From the NCBI GenBank assembly GCA_934277655.1, contig CAKQVC010000103.1:1-7076 (forward strand): 7,076 nucleotides of DNA. The letters are read 5' to 3'. The translations under genes were made by a program, and so were the position numbers. The notes beneath the pieces were generated by a model. The model was not told the origin of the DNA, made no database searches, and saw only the letters and a list, made by a program, of their open reading frames with translations. Below, one piece after another: positions 1 to 5,051 of the stretch. Origin of the DNA: an uncultured Clostridia bacterium (GTDB taxonomy: Bacteria > Bacillota > Clostridia > Peptostreptococcales > Anaerovoracaceae). The first letter of the stretch is position 1; the number at the start of each line of letters is the position of its first letter.

Positions 1-634
1 TGATTTTACCGCTGTTAGAGCAGTTTTTCATGAAACCTGCCGAGCCGATGAAGCCGGAAACCCCGGCAGCGCTGCTTCCTTCGTCAGCGTTGGTAATTGT
101 AATGTCCGCGCTGTTTTTGCAGTTTGTCAGTGTGCCGCCTTCATAGCTGTAGGCAACAATGCCTGCGGCTGTGCTCAAAGATTTGCCGGTAATTTTGCCG
201 GAAACACTGATATCGGTGAATTTACAGTTCTCGGAAGCTGCAACCAGCGCAGCTACGGTGCCTGCTTGATTGAGGCTTATGTTGACATTCGTCATTTTCA
301 GATTTTTGAAAGTAGCTTTTTTCGCGTAGCCAAACAATGCGGCCTGCTCAGTCCAGTCTGCACTTGAGGTGTAGGTATAGCCTTTGATCGTGTGACCGTT
401 GCCGTCCAAGGTGCCGGTGAACGGAGCATCATAGCTTGTGAACAGGATCAGATTGGCAGGCACTTCGATGTCGTTGGCCAGGTAATAGCTGCCGCCCGGG
501 TTGCTTTCCATCGCCTTGAGGTCGTCTGCAGTTTTGATCGCCGTTCCGGAAGCTGCATAAGCAGGTACCGACGCAAAACACATGGTCAGGGCGACCGTCA
601 GTGTCAGAACTACGGATAAGAGTTTCTTTTTCAT
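1..634 (-). CDS. Secreted GLUG-like/beta-helix surface protein, N-terminal 211 residues (cut by left window edge)
   Basis: The frame is open from an ATG at 634 to the window edge, so the C-terminus is missing. The start is supported by AAGGA (645-641) six bases upstream. Residues 1-27 form a Sec signal peptide: MKKKLL, a hydrophobic core, then AYA before the likely cleavage. The mature part opens with a TADDLKAM segment and a YYLANDIEV stretch, then FTGTLDGNGHTIKG, a pattern typical of Gram-positive GLUG-motif and right-handed beta-helix surface proteins. After that come short Gly/Asn/Ser-rich turns with alternating small and hydrophobic residues, and repeated NC(K/S)NS turns near residues 161 and 205. 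The role is probably extracellular or cell-wall attached; adhesion or substrate binding is only a guess. It lies 85 bases downstream of the secreted transglutaminase-like gene on the same strand and may be co-transcribed with it. The class assignment is by pattern, and no catalytic residue is recognised. Confidence 0.8.
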   Translation of the reverse strand, partial: MKKKLLSVVLTLTVALTMCFASVPAYAASGTAIKTADDLKAMESNPGGSYYLANDIEVPANLILFTSYDAPFTGTLDGNGHTIKGYTYTSSADWTEQAALFGYAKKATFKNLKMTNVNISLNQAGTVAALVAASENCKFTDISVSGKITGKSLSTAAGIVAYSYEGGTLTNCKNSADITITNADEGSSAAGVSGFIGSAGFMKNCSNSGKI

Positions 635-640
635 TGATTT

Positions 641-645
641 TCCTT
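641..645 (-). promoter_or_regulatory. Ribosome binding site of the beta-helix protein
   Basis: AAGGA on the minus strand, six bases before the ATG at 634. It fixes the start of a gene whose reading frame is otherwise open to the window edge. Confidence 0.7.
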
Positions 646-655
646 CTTTCTGAAT

Positions 656-675
656 GATCTGTCATGTAGCAGATC
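656..675 (-). repeat. Small inverted repeat between the two secreted-protein genes
   Basis: GATCTG and CAGATC are perfect 6-base arms around an 8-base loop, just upstream of the beta-helix gene's ribosome binding site. No T-run follows on the minus strand, so it does not look like an intrinsic terminator. It may be a minor mRNA hairpin, or chance. Confidence 0.3.
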
Positions 676-719
676 CGCATAGTCATACGGCAAGTGTTGC
701 AGACAGCGGGGAGCGATAT

Positions 720-1880
720 TTATACACCTTTTACTTCCACAAGCATGTGGGAGGTTGCCAGCTGCTCCGGAGTAGGGTCAAAATAGATATAGTTCGTTAG
801 ACCGGTATAGTTCCAGGTGTTGGTGTTTCTGTCCCATTTGTTGCTGTTTCCCGGTGTGGCGTCAACTGTGATCCAGCGGCCATCTACATAGCATTCTGCC
901 CACCAGTGATCCAGTTTGGTAATGTTCTTTTCGGTGGACCAGTTGTTGTATTCCGTGCCGTTCAGGCTGATATGGTGCCCGTTCACGATTCTGGTCGGAA
1001 TGCCCTGTGCTCTTGCAAGGGCGGCGATCGCAGCGGAGTAACCGACACAGGTTGTAGCTACTTTTCCACCTTCGCTGTTAGCACTCTTTTTCTTGTTTCT
1101 CATGTTATAGAGGTTGCGGTATGGATCTACATATTGTTTGCTGCTGGTTGCAAAGGCAACGTTATCATAATAGAAATTTTCAGCTACATATTCGTAGATC
1201 TTCAGCAGTTTGTCGTATTTTGTTGTAGCACCTTTTGTAACCTGATTGGAAACAGTCTTAAAGTATTTTACTTTTTTGCTTGTGACAGATGCAACTTTTT
1301 TTGTGACAGGATCACGGAAGCAGATGGTTTTCACGTCGCTCAAATTAGTCTTACTAAATGCAGATGGTTTCTTTTTGCTGTTTGCGTTTTTATCGATCCG
1401 TGCATTTTCCTTGATGATTTTGTCATACTGCAGGATAGAGAACTGACCATTGGTTACGTTGAATGCACAGTTCTTGTAGATGACAGGACCCGACTTGGAC
1501 CCTTCAGTTTTCGTAATGATCAGCACATAATCGCCGTTCATGGCGCCATCAAGCCGCGTGTAATTCGGCAGATCGAAAGAAAAGCTGCAGTAGCTTCCCA
1601 TGTCAGTCGAATAAGTACGTCCGGCCCAGACGCTGGAATTCTTTCCGCTCTGACGGATGGAAACATTATATTCCGTGGATTTTACCGGCGTTTCCGCTTC
1701 AATATGCAGGGTCTGACCATCTGCTGTAATGTTTACAAAATTATGTTCCAGTTTCTCGCTGGATACGAGGGTTTGCACTTTTGTCGGTGTTCCTGCGCTT
1801 TTTAAGGCGGCGGATGCCTGAGAAGGCATCATGGAGAAGACCAGCGAAAGTGTGAGGATTAAAGCTAGTTTCTTTTTCAT
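720..1880 (-). CDS. Secreted transglutaminase-like cysteine protein
   Basis: 386 residues. The start is the ATG at 1880, because GGAG (1890-1887) sits six bases upstream; a TTG at 1892 in the same frame overlaps that site and is not used. Residues 1-24 are a signal peptide (MKKKLALILTLSLVFS, ending near SQASA). Residues about 30-145 look like an all-beta, Ig-like N-terminal region. The transglutaminase-like core covers about 215-345. Its expected catalytic triad is present: Cys278 in TTCVGYS, His325 in LDHWWAECYV and Asp340 in WITVDATPG. In this superfamily (PF01841-type) bacterial secreted members can be cross-linking enzymes, proteases or amidases, so the reaction is undecided. The downstream beta-helix protein is a natural candidate partner or substrate, by proximity only. 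A leftward MerR-type promoter at 2087-2117 faces this gene, with a leader of about 200 bases. Confidence 0.9.
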   Translation of the reverse strand: MKKKLALILTLSLVFSMMPSQASAALKSAGTPTKVQTLVSSEKLEHNFVNITADGQTLHIEAETPVKSTEYNVSIRQSGKNSSVWAGRTYSTDMGSYCSFSFDLPNYTRLDGAMNGDYVLIITKTEGSKSGPVIYKNCAFNVTNGQFSILQYDKIIKENARIDKNANSKKKPSAFSKTNLSDVKTICFRDPVTKKVASVTSKKVKYFKTVSNQVTKGATTKYDKLLKIYEYVAENFYYDNVAFATSSKQYVDPYRNLYNMRNKKKSANSEGGKVATTCVGYSAAIAALARAQGIPTRIVNGHHISLNGTEYNNWSTEKNITKLDHWWAECYVDGRWITVDATPGNSNKWDRNTNTWNYTGLTNYIYFDPTPEQLATSHMLVEVKGV

Positions 1881-1886
1881 AGTACA

Positions 1887-1890
1887 CTCC
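1887..1890 (-). promoter_or_regulatory. Ribosome binding site of the transglutaminase-like gene
   Basis: GGAG six bases before the ATG at 1880. It decides the start against the in-frame TTG four codons upstream. Confidence 0.7.
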
Positions 1891-1895
1891 AATCT

Positions 1896-1980
1896 GAAAC
1901 ATTTTGCGGGGTGGCTTACCTGAAATTTTTCGCTGGAAGAGCGGATTTTTTCGGAATCTTTCGCCGAGCGGAAATGTTTC
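1896..1980 (-). repeat. Inverted repeat closing a possible structured leader RNA
   Basis: On the leader strand GAAACATTT (1980-1972) and AAATGTTTC (1904-1896) can form a perfect 9-base stem. It encloses 67 bases with room for small hairpins, for example TCGG/CCGA and CGCT/AGCG. The 3' arm ends five bases before the GGAG of the transglutaminase-like gene. The arrangement resembles a regulatory leader, but the core matches no riboswitch class I recognise and a chance repeat is possible. Confidence 0.3.
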
Positions 1981-2055
1981 TTTAGTATTTTCCTCCAATG
2001 CGAATGGAGACGCTCTTTATATGCCCTGAAATACCTTGAAATTTCTGGATTCTGT

Positions 2056-2084
2056 TTGACAGAAAAGACATACTTAGATATAAT
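2056..2084 (+). promoter_or_regulatory. Consensus sigma-A promoter for the MerR-like regulator gene
   Basis: TTGACA at 2056-2061 and TATAAT at 2079-2084 are both perfect consensus hexamers with an ideal 17-base spacer. Transcription should start near 2091, giving a leader of about 107 bases before the ATG at 2198. The start site falls within the -10 of the opposed promoter and just before the dyad at 2096-2111, so a bound regulator could block this promoter (inference). Confidence 0.8.
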
Positions 2085-2086
2085 AT

Positions 2087-2117
2087 ATTATAAAATGAAC
2101 ATCGATGTACAAGTCAA
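2087..2117 (-). promoter_or_regulatory. Leftward promoter with 19-base spacer, MerR-activated type
   Basis: Read leftward, TTGACT (2117-2112) and TATAAT (2092-2087) are separated by 19 bases (2111-2093). A 19-base spacer is the known hallmark of promoters activated by MerR-family proteins, which twist the DNA to bring the hexamers into register. The spacer contains a dyad, and a MerR-family gene lies next door. It would drive the transglutaminase-like gene from about 2080. Confidence 0.6.
2096..2111. promoter_or_regulatory. Candidate MerR-family operator dyad
   Basis: TGAACATCGATGTACA has seven of eight base pairs symmetric, including the perfect core ACATCGATGT (2099-2108). Its centre lies about 1.5 bases from the centre of the 19-base spacer, where MerR-family dimers normally bind. 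Binding by the adjacent regulator is inferred. Confidence 0.5.
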
Positions 2118-2197
2118 GAAATTTAGCAAAAAAACTAATTTTTTGTTGATAAAATATGACGGCTGCATGGGTGTATATGGAGATAAAAGAAAGACAC

Positions 2198-3004
2198 ATG
2201 GAAGAAAAAAAACTTTTTCAGATGGGAGAAGTGACTAAGACGCTGGGAATCACGCGGAGGATGCTTCTCAATTATGAAGATCTGGGACTGATAGCACCCG
2301 CTGTCAAGCATGACAACAGAGGTTTTCGATATTATACAGCAGATAACATCGTACATATCCGGTTGATCCGCACCCTGCAGAATTTCGGTCTTTCACTGCC
2401 GGAAATCCGCAGTTACTTTGATGACTCAACTAATCTGGATGAGCAGATAGAAAGACTGGTACAGATCAGAAATCAGCTGGATGAGCATATCGCACGGCTA
2501 CGGAACCGGCAGTCAGCAATCAGCGAGTATGAAATCAGAAATGTATCGCTGCCTGGATTCACAGCATTTACCAGGAGCTTCAGCAAGGTAACAGAGTTGG
2601 CCCAAAAGTCCGACGAACTCAGAGAAACCTATATTACCGCTATTCGGAATTATAAGTTGGATATTGAGAGCAAGATGTGTATTCAGATCCCGGTGGACAC
2701 GGATACGGAAGGAATGTACATCATTCCGGTGGTGTCCGGAAGCGAGGGCGAAAATATCAAGAATTTTCCTTCGGTAGGAAATGCCATTTGTATCTATTAT
2801 CGTGGTGCATACGAAAAATTTCCGCAGGTTTACAAGAAACTGCTGGAATATGCCGAAGAAAACGGATTGACACCCCATGGATTTTTTCGAAATATTTATA
2901 TGGAAGGTCCGCCGACGCATGGTGCGAACAAGGATGCATACCTGACGCAGATTGCTCTTCCGATCAAATTCGCAGATATAGCTGCAACGGAAAAAAATGG
3001 ATAA
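2198..3004 (+). CDS. MerR-family regulator with BmrR/GyrI-like ligand-binding domain
   Basis: 268 residues from the ATG at 2198. Residues 5-75 are a MerR winged helix-turn-helix (FQMGEVTKTLGITRRMLLNY, then the RGFRYYTADN wing). About 80-112 form the dimer coiled coil (LDEQIERLVQIRNQLDEHIA). About 115-258 match the GyrI-like effector domain of BmrR-type multidrug sensors (CIYYRGAYEKFPQVYKKLLE, then DAYLTQIALPI). Members bind operators in 19-base promoter spacers and activate on ligand binding. The usual acidic residue near the C-terminus (T-E-I) is Gln251 here, so the ligand may differ. In-frame ATGs at 2156 and 2177 are possible starts; none has a strong ribosome binding site, and 2198 fits the normal family N-terminus best. 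It is convergent with the EFR1 gene, 22 bases apart, and probably autoregulated through the dyad at 2096-2111. Confidence 0.9.
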   Translation: MEEKKLFQMGEVTKTLGITRRMLLNYEDLGLIAPAVKHDNRGFRYYTADNIVHIRLIRTLQNFGLSLPEIRSYFDDSTNLDEQIERLVQIRNQLDEHIARLRNRQSAISEYEIRNVSLPGFTAFTRSFSKVTELAQKSDELRETYITAIRNYKLDIESKMCIQIPVDTDTEGMYIIPVVSGSEGENIKNFPSVGNAICIYYRGAYEKFPQVYKKLLEYAEENGLTPHGFFRNIYMEGPPTHGANKDAYLTQIALPIKFADIAATEKNG

Positions 3005-3026
3005 CTGTTGTTTTGTGAGAAAATAA

Positions 3027-3944
3027 TTATACAAAAAATCGATTAACTGCCCGGGAACTGCCATACATAGCTTCCAGTTCAGCTTTGTGATACAGATAGC
3101 CTGCATCGTCATAATATTTGGCATGATGCGGGCATTTTTTTATGCAGGCACCACACTTGATACAAATACCCGAAACCTGGCGAAAATCTTCAGTGCTTAT
3201 CGCACCCATTGGGCAGGCAGCAGCACAGATGCCACAGCTTGTGCAGGAACTGGAAGTCAAGGGTTTCACTTTACGGATGTCAATGAACCTGCCGTTTCGA
3301 TCCTGAGGTTTGTAGTAAGGAGCCTGGGGATCGCCATCGACTGTTAGCGGCGGAAGCGTTTCCTGCAGGGAAATTGCCCGGATCAGAAGTCCGAAGACAG
3401 AAAGTGCGAAGGTGTCAGCTTCCATCAGATCAGCATCGTCCGGTCTGCCAGCTCCCAGAGTATGGGAAAAAGAATGCTCACAGGAAAAGGCAGCGGCTGC
3501 GATGGTGCGAAATCCGTGGTTGTCGAGAAGGCACTGCAGTTCAGCCAGAGAATTATCGAAAGCACGGTTTCCGAACGTAACTATCGGGATGGTAAGGGCA
3601 CCGTTTCCGCAGATTGTTTCCAGATAAGGAAGCAGCAGGTTTGGCAGCCTCCCTGCATAAGTAGGGCAGCCGAAGATGATTAGATCTTCTTCATCCAGTT
3701 TTACGAAATCTTTTCGTGCGGCAGGCAGTGTAAAATCGAAGGTAAAAGTATCAAGACTTAGGTTATCGGCGAGACAGCTTGCTACCCGGCTGACTACCTT
3801 CTGGGTAGTGCCTGTCGGACTGAAATAAATTTTCCAGATGCGATTGATACGGTTGACTTTCTTATTCAGCATATTGACAGTGCCAACAGTATCAACGGTA
3901 TCAACGATATCAATGCTTGAATCAGCGTTTTCTTTTATGTACAT
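3027..3944 (-). CDS. EFR1-type flavodoxin/bis-[4Fe-4S] ferredoxin fusion protein
   Basis: 305 residues from the ATG at 3944, chosen for the AAGGA ten bases upstream; the TTG and ATG further up (3974, 3968) have no spaced ribosome binding site. The N-terminal half is a flavodoxin-like domain: the FMN phosphate loop FSPTGTTQKV is at residues 41-50 and FGCPTYAGRLPNLL follows near 91-104. The C-terminal part is a two-cluster ferredoxin, with Cys234, 237, 240, 244 (CTSCGICAAACP) and Cys261, 264, 267, 271 (CIKCGACIKKCP). This is the EFR1 architecture common in gut Clostridia, a soluble cytosolic electron carrier whose partners are mostly unknown. About 35 residues precede the first flavodoxin strand, including four 9-base repeat units, so the protein is longer than the roughly 260 residues I would expect. 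It follows eetB by 66 bases with no visible terminator, so co-transcription is likely. Confidence 0.9.
   Translation of the reverse strand: MYIKENADSSIDIVDTVDTVGTVNMLNKKVNRINRIWKIYFSPTGTTQKVVSRVASCLADNLSLDTFTFDFTLPAARKDFVKLDEEDLIIFGCPTYAGRLPNLLLPYLETICGNGALTIPIVTFGNRAFDNSLAELQCLLDNHGFRTIAAAAFSCEHSFSHTLGAGRPDDADLMEADTFALSVFGLLIRAISLQETLPPLTVDGDPQAPYYKPQDRNGRFIDIRKVKPLTSSSCTSCGICAAACPMGAISTEDFRQVSGICIKCGACIKKCPHHAKYYDDAGYLYHKAELEAMYGSSRAVNRFFV
3876..3911 (-). repeat. Four 9-base tandem repeats inside the EFR1 gene
   Basis: Units read on the coding strand are GATATCGTT, GATACCGTT, GATACTGTT and GGCACTGTC (3911 to 3876). They encode DIV-DTV-DTV-GTV at residues 12-23. The unit is a whole number of codons, so gain or loss of copies would keep the frame. 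Confidence 0.8.
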
Positions 3945-4010
3945 CGTTTTACTTTCCTTTCTTTTCATCTCCAATTGCTTTTTCCTTACTTCCCTTCGTA
4001 CAGCCTGACA

Positions 4011-4523
4011 TCAGTGAATATCCGGAGGCAGACGGCGTTCAATGAAATAAGCCAGGATGCCGATCAGAATGCCACTGACCATGCCGGTAAAGAACAAGAC
4101 TGCGAAATAACTCATCAGCCCGAAATTGGACACAATCAAGCAGGCAGTCAAAAGCTGCCCAAGATTATGTGCGACCCCGCCTGCCATGCTGACGCCGACA
4201 ATGCTGAAACAACCGGCTTTTTTCAGCAGGAACATGACGAGGATGCTGAGGATCCCTCCTGCAAAAGAATAGATCATGCCGAAAACACCGCTGAAAAGAA
4301 GCCCTGCGATGACGATACGCACGCAGTTAATTGAGAAAGCAAGGCGGATCCCCAGACGGTAAAGTGCGATCAGGATGACCAGATTTGCAAGACCCAGTTT
4401 CACGCCCGGAATCGGAACCGGAATCGGAACTAAAACTTCCACATAGGAAAAAATAAGGGCAAGTGCTGCAAACATTGCGGCAAGAGCCAGATGGCGAGTA
4501 GAGCCCTTTTTAGGAGATGTCAT
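4011..4523 (-). CDS. eetB: Gx transporter family membrane protein (EetB-like)
   Basis: 170 residues from the ATG at 4523, which has GGAGGTG six bases upstream; an ATG at 4538 overlaps that site and is rejected. The protein is very hydrophobic, with five to six membrane segments (about 11-30, 43-60, 61-80, 81-100, 105-130, 135-162). Family marks are PGVKLGLANLV (39-49) and HNLGQL (119-124). The family is often labelled heptaprenyl diphosphate synthase component I or Gx transporter; its fold resembles ECF-transporter substrate-binding units. In Listeria-type extracellular electron transfer loci the equivalent gene is eetB, a membrane component of undefined role. The gene overlaps the NusG-II gene by 14 bases, which implies translational coupling, and faces an ApbE gene across one intergenic region. 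The symbol rests on family and context. Confidence 0.85.
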   Translation of the reverse strand: MTSPKKGSTRHLALAAMFAALALIFSYVEVLVPIPVPIPGVKLGLANLVILIALYRLGIRLAFSINCVRIVIAGLLFSGVFGMIYSFAGGILSILVMFLLKKAGCFSIVGVSMAGGVAHNLGQLLTACLIVSNFGLMSYFAVLFFTGMVSGILIGILAYFIERRLPPDIH

Positions 4524-4938
4524 CGGAAACACCTCCATTTTCGTGATTTCCGGCAGAACCGATACCTGTGCCGGAAATCACATCCGGCGATGCGTCTGAT
4601 TTGCTGTCGGAAACGATTTCAATGACAACTTTGTTTGGCAGACAGACGATCGTGTCTTTTGTATGCGAAATCGGTGCTGTATTTACACAGACTTGATTCT
4701 TGCAGGAAGAAGAAGTCATTGAAACTACACCATCTTTTATGGTAATATGATTAGTGTGACCCTCTGATCGGACATCAATTTCCCGGTCTTCGTTCAGCGA
4801 GTACAGCCCATACAGCTGCCCATCTGAAGTAATACGGACTTTATCTCCGGCTGTGCTGCCGTGGAGAGAAAGCCAGGAAATCCCGATCCCAAAAAGCAGG
4901 ATCACGAAAAAAAGTGGAATATCGGCTTTTTTTATCAT
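4510..4938 (-). CDS. eetA: Membrane-anchored NusG domain II protein (EetA-like)
   Basis: 142 residues. One N-terminal membrane anchor (about 7-24) is followed by an extracytoplasmic NusG-II domain (about 33-109). Family marks are VRITSDGQLYGLYSLNEDRE, then ITIKDGVVSM, Cys79 and Cys84 (SSSCKNQVC), and Cys99 in TIVCLPNKVVIEI. A Ser/Gly/Asp-rich tail (111-142) extends past the domain, and its coding sequence contains the ribosome binding site of the next gene. Despite the name, such proteins are not transcription factors. In Listeria-type flavin-based electron transfer loci the equivalent is eetA, next to eetB, with a proposed role in electron flow across the membrane. The ATG at 4938 lacks a strong ribosome binding site but precedes the anchor directly. 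The gene is divergent from apbE, 113 bases apart. Confidence 0.85.
   Translation of the reverse strand: MIKKADIPLFFVILLFGIGISWLSLHGSTAGDKVRITSDGQLYGLYSLNEDREIDVRSEGHTNHITIKDGVVSMTSSSCKNQVCVNTAPISHTKDTIVCLPNKVVIEIVSDSKSDASPDVISGTGIGSAGNHENGGVSDDIS
4530..4536 (-). promoter_or_regulatory. Strong ribosome binding site of eetB inside eetA
   Basis: GGAGGTG, six bases before the ATG at 4523. It lies within the last codons of the upstream gene and decides the eetB start. Confidence 0.75.
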
Positions 4939-5051
4939 CGAAATTTACATTATCTTTCTGGCTGCAGCTGGTTATATGAATAGGAAAGCGTATTTCCGCC
5001 TGCCGCAGCCGTAGCAAGAAGAAAAGAAGCCGTAAGAAAGGGATAGAGTAT
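4939..5051. promoter_or_regulatory. Divergent promoter region between eetA and apbE
   Basis: These 113 bases must carry the start signals of both gene sets, yet I find no close match to a sigma-A promoter in either direction, so activation may be needed. Two symmetric elements are present: GCTGCAGC (4961-4968) and GGAAA-N5-TTTCC (4983-4997). Either could be an operator. AAAGGGA at 5036-5042, nine bases before the apbE ATG, is a usable ribosome binding site. Confidence 0.4.

Larger units (their letters stand above)
1881..2197. other. Divergent intergenic region with two opposed promoters and a long leftward leader
   Basis: These 317 bases separate the transglutaminase-like gene from the MerR-like gene. 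The right half, from about 2050, is AT-rich and holds two strong overlapping promoters in opposite directions with a dyad between the leftward promoter's hexamers. The left half (1881-2080) would be the untranslated leader of the transglutaminase-like mRNA and contains a 9-base inverted repeat. I see no convincing gene here. A 29-codon frame (2071 leftward) and an 85-codon TTG frame (1998 leftward) lack support. Confidence 0.6.

Noticed and set aside
906..1805. A 299-codon open frame on the plus strand
   Set aside because: It is fully antisense to the transglutaminase-like gene, which has a signal peptide, ribosome binding site and catalytic triad. The antisense product is Cys/Phe-rich with no recognisable domain.
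1741..1998. An 85-codon leftward frame starting at a TTG
   Set aside because: It overlaps the start of the transglutaminase-like gene in another frame, begins at a TTG that is part of a TTGGAGG sequence, and resembles no family.
1982..2071. A 29-codon leftward frame in the leader, ATG at 2071
   Set aside because: It would start only about nine bases from the predicted transcript start and has no ribosome binding site.
1881..2080. A known riboswitch in the leader
   Set aside because: I compared it by eye with the conserved cores of cyclic-di-GMP, cobalamin, glycine, SAM, fluoride, preQ1 and ydaO classes and saw no match, so only an unnamed inverted repeat is reported.
2056..2238. A 60-codon plus-strand frame overlapping the regulator start
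   Set aside because: It begins at a TTG inside the -35 hexamer, so it could not be translated from the predicted transcript, and it overlaps the MerR coding sequence.
3005..3026. Possible terminator between the convergent MerR-like and EFR1 genes
   Set aside because: The 22 bases contain no inverted repeat and no run of T after a stem; transcripts may run into each other.
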